From: Thermoplasmata archaeon
Lineage (GTDB): Archaea > Thermoplasmatota > Thermoplasmata > Lutacidiplasmatales > UBA184
Direction of reading: 5' to 3'
Length of the DNA: 5,214 nucleotides
Assembly (NCBI GenBank): GCA_030043865.1
Contig: JASHWZ010000098.1
Span: 1 to 5,214, forward strand
The position numbers and the translations under genes are program-made. Below the pieces are notes generated by a model. It was not told where the DNA came from and ran no database searches. It was given only the letters and a program-made list of their open reading frames with translations. Within the stretch, counting starts at the first letter, position 1. Each line of letters starts with the position of its first letter. This document shows positions 1 to 4,913 of the stretch, piece by piece.

Positions 1-573
1 TCGATAGACCCGGAAGGTCCCGTCTCGGACGGAGAACCCGACCGCGCCCGCGATCCGCTTCGGGTCGTCGCGCGCCGTGAGGAGGTGGGTGATGAGGACG
101 TGCTCGTCGACCTGGCTGGCCGCGGCGCGCGCGGCCTCGGCAATGATCGGCTTGTACGACTCGCCGTGGATCATCACCTGCCAGCGGCCCTCGCGGACGT
201 ACTTGCCGGTCTTCGGGTCGGTGAAGATCGGTAGCCCCCACTCCTCGAACAGGTGGACCGAGGAGTCCACGTGACGCCCGATATCGTAGACCAAGTCCTC
301 CCGGGAGAGGCCCATCAGGTCGTTCCGAACGTACCGGACGAAATCCTCGGGGCGGTTCTCGTCCCAACGCATCCCCATGTAGCAGTTGATCGCGCTGAGC
401 CCCTGAGCCACGGCACCGCTACGTTCGATCGCCGCCTTCTCCACGAGCACGATCTTGAGGTCGCGGCCCCAGTACCGGGCCTCGAACGCGGCACCGCAGC
501 CGGCGAACCCGCCGCCGACGATCAGGATGTCGCAGTCGACCACTTGCGGCGAAGAAGGTACCTCGTCCTCCAT
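1..573 (-). CDS. aprA: Adenylylsulfate reductase subunit alpha, N-terminal part (cut by window edge)
   Basis: This is the FAD-carrying catalytic subunit of APS reductase, a cytoplasmic enzyme that interconverts APS and sulfite plus AMP in dissimilatory sulfate reduction or, in reverse, sulfur oxidation. The open frame runs 191 codons from an ATG at 573 to the window edge without a stop. Residues 13-31 form the dinucleotide-binding strand-turn-helix (DILIVGGGFAGCGAAFE), followed by the family-typical stretches EKAAIERSGAVAQGLSAIN, YVRNDLMGLSREDLVYDIG, VHLFEEWGLP and MIHGESYKPI near residues 46-143. The catalytic Arg and His known from the Archaeoglobus enzyme lie beyond the window. The start is supported by GGTGG ending six bases ahead of the ATG in the 19-base gap after aprB, so the two genes are almost certainly co-transcribed. 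From memory, the segment after EEWGLP has no insertion, like sulfate-reducer enzymes and unlike one sulfur-oxidizer lineage. Family assignment is very secure; the physiological direction is not. Confidence 0.96.
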   Translation of the reverse strand, partial: MEDEVPSSPQVVDCDILIVGGGFAGCGAAFEARYWGRDLKIVLVEKAAIERSGAVAQGLSAINCYMGMRWDENRPEDFVRYVRNDLMGLSREDLVYDIGRHVDSSVHLFEEWGLPIFTDPKTGKYVREGRWQVMIHGESYKPIIAEAARAAASQVDEHVLITHLLTARDDPKRIAGAVGFSVRDGTFRVYR

Positions 574-592
574 GCCCACCGCCCCAGGATCG
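574..592 (-). promoter_or_regulatory. aprA ribosome binding site in the aprB-aprA gap
   Basis: The 19 bases between the aprB stop and the aprA ATG contain GGGGCGGTGGGC directly before the ATG on the minus strand. The GGTGG core can pair with the archaeal 16S rRNA 3' end, and it fixes the aprA start at 573. No promoter is apparent in this gap, which fits a bicistronic aprBA transcript. Confidence 0.6.
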
Positions 593-1036
593 CTACGGGC
601 TCGCGGCCGGGGCGATGGTCGGCAAGGCGTCGACGGCGAGGTAATCCGGCTCGAAGGCAAGCAGCTCGCCCGCGACGACCTCGGGGGTCGGTGCGGGCTC
701 CTGGGCCGGTGACGGGATCGACTTCCACTTGCCCTTGCGGATCGGGAAGTCGAACTGCTTCTCCGTGCCGTCCCTCATCCGGATCGTCCAGTAGATGCGG
801 TCGGTGGTCCGGTTCGGCACCACGCGGTGCCCGAGCGGCGCGAAGTCGGCGTACCCGCGCACCTCGATCGCGCCCTCCGGGCACGCTTTGACGCAAGCGA
901 AGCACTCCCAGCACATCGCGGGCTCGATGTTGTACGCCCGCCCCTGGTGCGGGTCGATGTGCATGATGTCGGACGGGCAGATGTCGACGCACTGCATGCA
1001 GCCCTTGCACTTCTCGGCCGTGACGAAGGTCGGCAT
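593..1036 (-). CDS. aprB: Adenylylsulfate reductase subunit beta (two [4Fe-4S] ferredoxin-type)
   Basis: AprB passes electrons to or from the FAD of AprA through two [4Fe-4S] clusters. The 147-residue product has two cluster motifs: Cys10, 13, 16, 20 (CKGCMQCVDICP) and Cys42, 45, 48, 52 (CWECFACVKACP). These are followed by the family signature VRGYADFAPLGH and a strand-rich segment with WTIRMRDG and FDFPIRKGKW. The C-terminal tail (about residues 108-147) is rich in Ala and Pro and is the part that in AprB wraps around AprA. The first cluster motif is compact: it lacks the roughly six-residue insertion after the second Cys that I recall from Archaeoglobus and Desulfovibrio AprB. The ATG at 1036 starts the canonical MPTFV N-terminus. 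It has no good Shine-Dalgarno, but a TATA-like element lies about 45 bases upstream. aprA follows after 19 bases. No sat or qmo gene is visible on the upstream side; the downstream side is outside the window. Confidence 0.96.
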   Translation of the reverse strand: MPTFVTAEKCKGCMQCVDICPSDIMHIDPHQGRAYNIEPAMCWECFACVKACPEGAIEVRGYADFAPLGHRVVPNRTTDRIYWTIRMRDGTEKQFDFPIRKGKWKSIPSPAQEPAPTPEVVAGELLAFEPDYLAVDALPTIAPAASP

Positions 1037-1075
1037 CGGATCGTGAGCGGAGACTCAGCGCGAGCCGGACCGCGG

Positions 1076-1090
1076 ATGAAAAGGTTTTCC
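1076..1090 (-). promoter_or_regulatory. Candidate aprBA promoter (BRE/TATA-like, with short inverted repeat)
   Basis: An AT-rich island in otherwise GC-rich DNA reads GGAAAACCTTTTCAT on the minus strand. It contains an inverted repeat, GAAAA and TTTTC separated by two bases (1078-1089), overlapping a TATA-like CTTTTCAT. A transcription start about 25 bases downstream would fall near 1055, giving a leader of some 20 bases before aprB. This suggests aprBA has its own promoter and does not rely on the upstream gene pair. The box is a weak match to an archaeal TATA consensus, so this is a candidate only. Confidence 0.4.
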
Positions 1091-1135
1091 TCGCCGGGCG
1101 GGGGGGGAACGCCGAAGCGCGCCCTGCCCCGGACC

Positions 1136-1333
1136 CTACGAAGGTCGACGGGCGGCGGCGAGCTTCGCGCTCAGCTCGGGGCCGACCTCGGCCAGCGCAT
1201 GAGCGCATCGCGCGTGGTCCCGGAACCGCGACTCGACTTCGGGGAGCGGCCGCGCTCGAAGCTCCCACTCGCACGGGAAGCCGAGGTCGCGACACGCGAG
1301 CGACCATCGCGATTCGGGGGGGTTCGTCGTCAT
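1136..1333 (-). CDS. DUF1059 family small protein
   Basis: The 65-residue product contains the hallmark of DUF1059: ACRDLGFPCEWELRA at about residues 13-27, followed by a helical segment in which FRDHARCAHAL and then PELSAKLAAA match the family pattern of an acidic or charged helix ending in a short PEL helix. The function of this family is not established. Its ATG overlaps the stop of the upstream oxidoreductase gene by four bases (ATGA at 1330-1333), and GGTGG lies eight to nine bases before the ATG, so translational coupling is likely. About 100 bases separate its stop from aprB. The two Cys residues in CRDLGFPC and a third in ARCAHAL are visible, but I would not infer metal binding from them. 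Confidence 0.85.
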   Translation of the reverse strand: MTTNPPESRWSLACRDLGFPCEWELRARPLPEVESRFRDHARCAHALAEVGPELSAKLAAARRPS

Positions 1334-1971
1334 GCCGCGGCCACCGTGAACCGGCGACGTACATGACGTGGCGTCTCGAGCTCGTCTACGATCGCGACGG
1401 CATAGTCCTCCACCGAGATGCGGCTCTCGCCCTTCGCGTCGACGAGGAGCTGATCGCCGCCGGCCCGGTACCGGCCGGTCCTCGTCCCGGGCGCGATCAG
1501 TGCGGCCGGCGCAACGACCGTCCACTCGAGCTCCGGCTCCTGACGGTAGATCGAGAGCGCCTCGCGGTGGGCGTCCGCGGCCGGTTTCCAGTCCTTCGGG
1601 AAGCTCGGCGTGTCGGCGAGCTGCACTCCCGGAGCGACCTCGAGGCTCCCGGCGCCCCCGACGACCACGAGCCGGTGAACGCCACCCTTGCGCAGCCCCT
1701 CCAGTAGCCCGCGAGCTGCGCCGAGAAGAATCGCGGGGGACTGACCCGGTCGTGGTCCGATCGCGGACACGACCGCGTCGGCGCCGCGGACGGCTTCGGC
1801 CACGCTCGTCGGGTTGGTCACCTCCGCGACCACTCCGACCGTCCCGCCGCGCGGCGACGGCGGCTTGGAGCCCACTTGGGTTACGATTCGAACCGTGTGC
1901 CCACGGTGCACCAGTTCGGAAGCGATGCGGCTCCCGATCGCTCCCGTGGCCCCGAAGACGACGATCCGCAT
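1330..1971 (-). CDS. NAD(P)-binding Rossmann protein, NADH-flavin reductase-like (COG2910/NmrA-type)
   Basis: The 213-residue product begins with a clear extended-SDR nucleotide-binding motif, MRIVVFGATGAIGSRI (GxxGxxG at residues 7-13). It continues with DAVVSAIGPRPGQ (about 65-77), HRLVVVGGAGSLEV (about 99-112), WTVVAPAALIAPGTRTGRYR (150-169) and a C-terminal SRISVEDYAVAIVDELE followed by HVRRRFTV (183-210). That order is typical of the atypical SDR group annotated as putative NADH-flavin reductases or NAD(P)-binding proteins. Length is normal for that group. The catalytic Tyr-Lys of classical SDRs is not evident, as usual here, so substrate and activity are unknown. The ATG at 1971 sits exactly at the start of the first beta strand. 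A longer in-frame extension exists, but it has only low-complexity Arg-rich sequence and would run through the promoter. The gene is followed by the DUF1059 gene with a four-base overlap. Confidence 0.9.
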   Translation of the reverse strand: MRIVVFGATGAIGSRIASELVHRGHTVRIVTQVGSKPPSPRGGTVGVVAEVTNPTSVAEAVRGADAVVSAIGPRPGQSPAILLGAARGLLEGLRKGGVHRLVVVGGAGSLEVAPGVQLADTPSFPKDWKPAADAHREALSIYRQEPELEWTVVAPAALIAPGTRTGRYRAGGDQLLVDAKGESRISVEDYAVAIVDELETPRHVRRRFTVAAA

Positions 1972-1983
1972 GTCGCCCGTCCG

Positions 1984-2000
1984 CCCGGTCACAGACCGGG
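1984..2000. repeat. Inverted repeat between TATA box and start of the oxidoreductase gene
   Basis: CCCGGTC and GACCGGG are perfect seven-base arms separated by ACA. The repeat lies between the TATA-like box (2004-2011) and the predicted transcription start near 1982, where an archaeal repressor would block initiation. Alternatively, if transcription starts earlier, it could form a hairpin in a short leader. There is no T-tract, so it is unlikely to be a terminator. Confidence 0.5.
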
Positions 2001-2003
2001 GGC

Positions 2004-2011
2004 GATATTTG
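2004..2011 (-). promoter_or_regulatory. TATA-like box of the oxidoreductase-DUF1059 unit
   Basis: The minus strand reads CAAATATC at this position, in locally GC-rich DNA. A transcription start about 25 bases downstream would fall near 1982, some 11 bases before the ATG at 1971. This short spacing fits a leaderless or nearly leaderless archaeal transcript. Confidence 0.5.
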
Positions 2012-2198
2012 AGCACCCAAGTAGACGCCGGTCCTGGTCTCCCCGAGCCGCCGAACTCACGAACCCGACCTCTCGTGGCGGGAGCCGCACGTCTCGGATC
2101 AATGGGGTCCTGTGCGTCGCCATCGGCCCCAGTCAACTTACGCGGTACGGGTGGGGCGGGGAGAACGGTGAGGAGAGGTTGCAACCGAGTCGACCCGC

Positions 2199-2786
2199 TT
2201 AGCTTCGGCCGTTGCCTCGAGGTCGAACTCGAGACCGGAATTCCGCGAGGATGTCGAGCACGTCGTCGCGTCGGGCCAAGAAGGAAAGGTACTCCTCGTC
2301 CATCGTTTCCCCTTCCTCGGAGAGCAATAGGGAGATTTGGCGGAGTAGCGCTTCGCGCCGATCGCCGGCCGTGGGCCAATGCTTCAGTTCCGCGAGTCGC
2401 TTGACCAGAAGGTCTTCGGGACCGGCGACCCAAACCGGTCCGTACGGCGTCTCGAATCGGCGAGCTCTCGATCGACTGCCTCGAAACTCCGAACCCCGTA
2501 GGTCGACCTCGATCTCCCAGTCGTCCCGGCGCCAGTTCTTCCCGTTCGGAACGAACCCCCAGGACGCTAGGACGTGGGTTGCCCGAGGGCGAGTCCCTCC
2601 CGTCGTCACGAAGTCCAGGTCCAACGAGGGCTCCGTACCGCTGGCGTACACGTCGATGGCCGAACCACCGGTGATGATCACCGGGCCATCGATCGCCCGG
2701 GCCAAGAGGGCACCGAGATAGAGCGCTCGCTCGTACCCCACGGCCCTACGTAGCGCAAGCTCGAGCTCACGGCGGGGAACGTTCAT
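2199..2786 (-). CDS. Nucleotidyltransferase-fold protein (AbiEii/DUF6036-like), putative toxin partner
   Basis: The 195-residue product carries a polymerase-beta-type nucleotidyltransferase signature. ITGGSAIDVY at residues 39-48 corresponds to the GG-S/A motif, DLDF at 56-59 gives the first two acidic residues (Asp56, Asp58), and EIEVD at 91-95 supplies the likely third (Glu93 or Asp95). GPEDLLVKRLAEL at about 122-134 matches the helix that follows the catalytic core in AbiEii-like and DUF6036-like proteins. Such proteins transfer nucleotides to tRNA or protein targets when they act as toxins, but the substrate here is unknown. The ATG at 2786 overlaps the stop of the upstream winged-helix gene by four bases (ATGA), so the two are co-translated. 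The upstream in-frame extension overlaps that regulator gene in another frame and looks like a shadow. The fold is fairly secure; the toxin role is inferred from gene pairing only. Confidence 0.82.
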   Translation of the reverse strand: MNVPRRELELALRRAVGYERALYLGALLARAIDGPVIITGGSAIDVYASGTEPSLDLDFVTTGGTRPRATHVLASWGFVPNGKNWRRDDWEIEVDLRGSEFRGSRSRARRFETPYGPVWVAGPEDLLVKRLAELKHWPTAGDRREALLRQISLLLSEEGETMDEEYLSFLARRDDVLDILAEFRSRVRPRGNGRS

Positions 2787-3253
2787 CGTTGCTTGCGGGA
2801 CCCAACGCCGCGCCCGGAACCGAACGGCCGGTCCTTGGCCGCCGGACGCTCGAACTCCTCCGCGTACCGTCGCGCGATCGTCGGGTTCGGAACGAAATCC
2901 GCCGGTCGATACCACGCCCTCCAGGGAGCTCGGCGGACCAACCGCGAAGCCCTTCGATCCTTGGCGGCGCGGTCGGCCGACCAGTCGGCCGACCAGGAGA
3001 CCCGAACTCGCGTCCGAAGCAGCGAGCGTAGTTCTCCCGCCGGAAGGACGTACCGGTTGCCCCCCCGCTCGATCCAACCGGCGGCGACCAATGCCTTGAG
3101 CTGTTGGTACACCTTGATCTTCCCGAGGCCGGCCGTCTTCGCCACTCGGTACGCGGTCATCGGCCGCTTGGCATTTGCGAGGACTGCGAGCGAGAGCGCC
3201 CGGGTTTCGCTACCGAACAGGCGAACGAGCGCCGCGTCTACGGGGGGATCCAT
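2783..3253 (-). CDS. Winged helix-turn-helix regulator, putative antitoxin/repressor
   Basis: The 156-residue product begins with a winged helix at about residues 8-70. LFGSETRALSLAVLANA is helix 1, PMTAYRVAKTAGL helix 2, GKIKVYQQLKALVAAGWIER the recognition helix, and GGNRYVL the wing. This is the ArsR/MarR-like layout common in archaeal regulators. A basic linker follows (residues 85-115), containing an in-frame repeat WSADWSAD, then a less conserved tail with FVPNPTIARRYAEEFERPA and a Lys/Arg-rich end. The C-terminal part may contact the nucleotidyltransferase encoded immediately downstream, as the C-terminal half of AbiEi antitoxins does; this is inference. The ATG at 3253 lies about 27 bases from the centre of a TATA box, so the mRNA is probably leaderless. 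An operator-like palindrome adjoins that TATA box, suggesting autoregulation. Confidence 0.82.
   Translation of the reverse strand: MDPPVDAALVRLFGSETRALSLAVLANAKRPMTAYRVAKTAGLGKIKVYQQLKALVAAGWIERGGNRYVLPAGELRSLLRTRVRVSWSADWSADRAAKDRRASRLVRRAPWRAWYRPADFVPNPTIARRYAEEFERPAAKDRPFGSGRGVGSRKQR
2972..2995. repeat. Tandem 12-base duplication inside the wHTH gene
   Basis: GTCGGCCGACCA occurs twice in direct succession without a mismatch. On the minus strand it encodes WSAD-WSAD in frame at about residues 87-94 of the winged-helix protein. The unit itself contains the palindrome GTCGGCCGAC. It looks like a recent slippage duplication in a linker just after the DNA-binding domain. Confidence 0.85.
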
Positions 3254-3276
3254 CGGTTAGGCCAGCGGGCCCGACC

Positions 3277-3284
3277 ATTATATT
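3277..3284 (-). promoter_or_regulatory. TATA box of the wHTH-nucleotidyltransferase operon
   Basis: The minus strand reads AATATAAT here, the best TATA box in the window. A start about 25 bases downstream falls within a few bases of the ATG at 3253, so the message should be leaderless. The box sits in an imperfect 14-base palindrome (3274-3287; ACCA and TGGT at the ends, 12 of 14 positions symmetric). Confidence 0.65.
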
Positions 3285-3304
3285 GGTATCCATATGGGAT
3301 ACCA
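3284..3304. promoter_or_regulatory. Operator-like inverted repeat at the wHTH promoter
   Basis: TGGTATCC and GGATACCA are perfect eight-base arms around a five-base centre (ATATG). The repeat abuts the upstream edge of the TATA box, where transcription factor B would bind, and shares its TGGT with the TATA palindrome at 3274-3287. This gives three ACCA/TGGT half-sites. Size and position fit a dimeric winged-helix repressor, most simply the product of the gene it precedes. Confidence 0.6.
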
Positions 3305-3313
3305 GGTCGTGGC

Positions 3314-3340
3314 CCGGATCGAGTCCCGTGAGACGTCGGC
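3314..3340. repeat. Direct repeat, left copy (putative attachment site)
   Basis: CCGGATCGAGTCCCGT (3314-3329) recurs exactly at 4914-4929, 1600 bases away. Extending both copies rightwards to 27 bases keeps 23 identities, including a shared GTCG at 3335-3338. The core has imperfect inverted arms (CCGGA and TCCCG around TCGAG), as a tyrosine recombinase core site could have. The segment between the copies holds the recombinase and the small membrane protein genes. The left copy lies just outside the operator of the wHTH gene. An attachment-site role is inferred. Confidence 0.55.
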
Positions 3341-3373
3341 CCATCGTGGCTGCTTCAGGACGACCGATGTGGA

Positions 3374-3619
3374 TCAAGGGAGCCGCAGGGGCGGTGCTCT
3401 CCCCCCCAGCGATCGGTACGGGTCTTGCTTCCGGTAGTAGCAAATCGCGAAGTAGCAAGAGATCGCAGAGAAGAGAATCACGCCCCCGATCGAGAGGTCT
3501 TGGAGGAATCCTGGTCCGTTCGACACGGCGCTGAAGAGGAGCAGTAGCGCCCCGAACGCAGAAAGTAGTGCTTCGACTCCGGCGGCCCTGCGAGCGGCAG
3601 CACTGTTGGCGCCCTTCAT
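3374..3619 (-). CDS. Small membrane protein, two transmembrane helices
   Basis: The 81-residue product has a basic N-terminus (MKGANSAAARRAAG), a hydrophobic segment at about residues 14-33 (GVEALLSAFGALLLLFSAV), a short polar turn (SNGPGFLQD), a second hydrophobic segment at about 43-62 (SIGGVILFSAISCYFAICYY), and a basic tail (RKQDPYRS...). That is a clean two-helix hairpin with both ends predicted inside the cell. I do not recognise a family. The start ATG at 3619 has GGGT and GGAG a few bases upstream, and candidate TATA boxes lie near 3664-3670 or 3684-3692. It lies between the putative attachment repeats together with the recombinase, so it may be cargo of a small element. The regular hydrophobic pattern argues for a real gene, but it is short. 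Confidence 0.6.
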   Translation of the reverse strand: MKGANSAAARRAAGVEALLSAFGALLLLFSAVSNGPGFLQDLSIGGVILFSAISCYFAICYYRKQDPYRSLGGRAPPLRLP

Positions 3620-3779
3620 CTCCGACCCTCACTCTCGACTACGAGTGGCCACGTTCGGCGAAGCACTATCGGCGGCACCGCGGTTCTTAAGGCAGTTCGA
3701 TACTCGGGGGTCGGCGAACCTGCTCCCTCGGGGTGCGAGGTCCACGGGAGCCATGGACATCGAAGGTAGAGAGGCGTCG

Positions 3780-3789
3780 ATAGGTAAAA
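3780..3789 (+). promoter_or_regulatory. TATA-like box ahead of the tRNA fragment
   Basis: The plus strand reads ATAGGTAAAAGG around this position, centred about 25 bases before the first base of the tRNA-like sequence at 3810. This is the archaeal spacing from TATA box to transcription start. It supports the view that a genuine tRNA promoter is, or was, located here. Confidence 0.45.
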
Positions 3790-3809
3790 GGCAATCCGCG
3801 GAGCACAAC

Positions 3810-3830
3810 GGGCCCATAGCTTAGTTTGGA
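3810..3830 (+). tRNA. 5' fragment of a tRNA gene (acceptor strand through D-loop)
   Basis: The sequence reads GGGCCCA (positions 1-7 of a tRNA), T8, A9, GCTT (D-stem 5' strand), then AGTTTGGA (D-loop). All invariants expected in this part are present: T8, A14, G15, pyrimidines 16-17, G18 and G19. The match stops there: the following CTTCACC does not pair with GCTT, and there is no anticodon arm, T-arm, or TGGGCCC acceptor 3' strand in the window on the plus strand. The amino-acid identity cannot be read without the anticodon. The fragment ends 24 bases before the stop codon of the convergent recombinase gene, so it may mark an integration junction in the 5' part of a tRNA gene. A half of a split or permuted tRNA is a less likely alternative. 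Confidence 0.6.
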
Positions 3831-3854
3831 CTTCACCGTCATAGAATCTGCCAC

Positions 3855-4895
3855 CTAAGTGCAGTTTGGCGGCAACGCGATACCGAGTTCGGCTTCCAGG
3901 GCGCGCGAGGCTTCGGTCGCCTTCGTCCGGTTGAGTCCCGCGTACCGGACGGTCATCTCGACGGACTGGTGACCGACCAGCTCGGCGACGTCCCACAGGT
4001 CGGCCTTCCCGGTCTCGAGGGTCAGCCGGATGTAGGTCCGTCGGAGGTCGTGGTTCGAGACATCGGGGTTCCCGTTTGGGCGGATCGCGAAACATCCCGC
4101 CCGCCGACCCGCGGCATAGAGCGCGCGATCGACGGCGTTTTTCGTACCCGGGAACACCTGGTCGTTCGGCCCCTGGTCTGCCGTCGACCCGCGTAATCTC
4201 GCCCAGACGACGCCGTTCAGCGGGACCGTCCGCCACTTCCTGCCCTTCCCGCAGACCCGCAAGGTCGCGCTCGGGAGCGTGAAGTCGCAGTCCCGCACCC
4301 GCAGGCGGAGCACTTCGATCCGCCTCAGCCCCGCGAAGAGCATGAGGCCGATCGGCACGCGCTCCTTCTCGGTCGCCGCGTTCCAGAGCGCGATCGCCTG
4401 GGCTCGGGTCAGCCAGCGACGGCGCCCCAAGTCGGTCCGCTGCAGGCGCCACAGCCGGGCATCGTCCGCGATCGGGTTGTTGAGCCATCTCAGGAACCCT
4501 CGCAGGGTGACGAGGCTCAGCCCGATCGTGTTCGGCGCCAGGGGGCTCTCTCTCAATCGGCGAACGTGCTCGGCACCGACCTCTTCCCACGACGGAGGTC
4601 GGCAACCGGGGGGCCGGATTTTCTCCTGAAGCCCCAGCAAGTACCCCCGATACGTCACCACCGACGTTTCCGACCATTCTCCGCACTCCTCCCGTTCCTC
4701 GACGTACGCACCTACTCGTTCGGCCCACCCCCGTACCCTGTCGGGCACGTGGTCCTCCGAGATGTCCCGAGAGGCGAGGGGGTTGATGGTCTCTCGGTAG
4801 GTGCTCGACGCCGGCGCGCGGCGTTCGGAGGGGAATGGCGACCGGGGGGCCTGAGGTGGCGCCAACGCCGTGGAGATCAATTCTCCGCATGCCAT
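3855..4895 (-). CDS. Tyrosine recombinase / integrase
   Basis: This site-specific recombinase should cut and rejoin DNA through a 3'-phosphotyrosine. Numbered from the GTG at 4907, the catalytic set is complete: Arg195 in FAGLRRIEVLRL, Lys221 or Lys224 in GKGRKWRTVPL, His286 and Arg289 in NHDLRRTY, His313 in LVGHQSVEM, and the nucleophile Tyr322 in VRYAG, nine residues after His313. An N-terminal SAM-like core-binding domain spans about residues 57-145 (WAERVGAYVEE ... YRGYLLGLQ ... NTIGLSLVTLRGFLRWL). The ATG at 4895 is chosen because GGTGG lies eight bases before it. A GTG at 4907 would give 350 residues and could be leaderless, and a later valine near residue 54 would trim an unconserved Ser/Pro-rich N-terminus. 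Its 3' end faces the tRNA fragment and its 5' end abuts the right direct repeat. It looks intact, not degraded. Confidence 0.93.
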   Translation of the reverse strand: MACGELISTALAPPQAPRSPFPSERRAPASSTYRETINPLASRDISEDHVPDRVRGWAERVGAYVEEREECGEWSETSVVTYRGYLLGLQEKIRPPGCRPPSWEEVGAEHVRRLRESPLAPNTIGLSLVTLRGFLRWLNNPIADDARLWRLQRTDLGRRRWLTRAQAIALWNAATEKERVPIGLMLFAGLRRIEVLRLRVRDCDFTLPSATLRVCGKGRKWRTVPLNGVVWARLRGSTADQGPNDQVFPGTKNAVDRALYAAGRRAGCFAIRPNGNPDVSNHDLRRTYIRLTLETGKADLWDVAELVGHQSVEMTVRYAGLNRTKATEASRALEAELGIALPPNCT

Positions 4896-4913
4896 CCCGG
4901 TCGCCACCGAACT

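Larger units (their letters stand above)
1972..2198. other. Intergenic region between nucleotidyltransferase and oxidoreductase genes
   Basis: No convincing gene is seen in these 227 bases; open frames here are Arg/Pro-rich and unlike any family I know. I looked for tRNA invariants on both strands and found none. Besides the promoter and inverted repeat near 1984-2011, there is a ten-base perfect palindrome, GGTTGCAACC, at 2177-2186, just after the nucleotidyltransferase stop codon. It has no T-tract, so a terminator role is doubtful. Confidence 0.5.
3620..3854. other. Intergenic region between small membrane protein and recombinase genes
   Basis: Apart from the tRNA fragment and its TATA-like box, I see no gene in these 235 bases. 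Short open frames on both strands lack family resemblance. The right part (about 3775-3860) is richer in A and T than its surroundings, consistent with a promoter and junction region. Confidence 0.45.

Noticed and set aside
253..891. Long plus-strand open frame opposite aprA and aprB
   Set aside because: It is antisense to two clearly identified genes and has a repetitive Arg/Ser/Pro composition.
1136..2020. Single 294-codon minus-strand frame containing the DUF1059 sequence at its end
   Set aside because: Only the last 65 codons resemble a known family; the rest lies out of frame in the oxidoreductase gene and is Arg-rich noise. The ATG at 1333, with its GGTGG, is the real start.
2177..2186. 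GGTTGCAACC palindrome after the nucleotidyltransferase stop as a terminator
   Set aside because: The stem is too short with no loop, and there is no T-tract; it may be chance.
1972..2433. N-terminal extension of the oxidoreductase up to 2433
   Set aside because: The Rossmann strand begins exactly at the ATG at 1971; the extension crosses the promoter, is low-complexity, and overlaps the nucleotidyltransferase gene.
2972..2995. CRISPR-like or iteron array
   Set aside because: There are only two adjacent 12-base units with no spacers, in frame within a coding gene.
3314..3329. The 16-base repeat as a tRNA T-arm (contains ATCGAGTC after GG)
   Set aside because: Position 54 would be A instead of T, the stem fails beyond two base pairs, and no acceptor 3' strand follows, so it is not a tRNA end.
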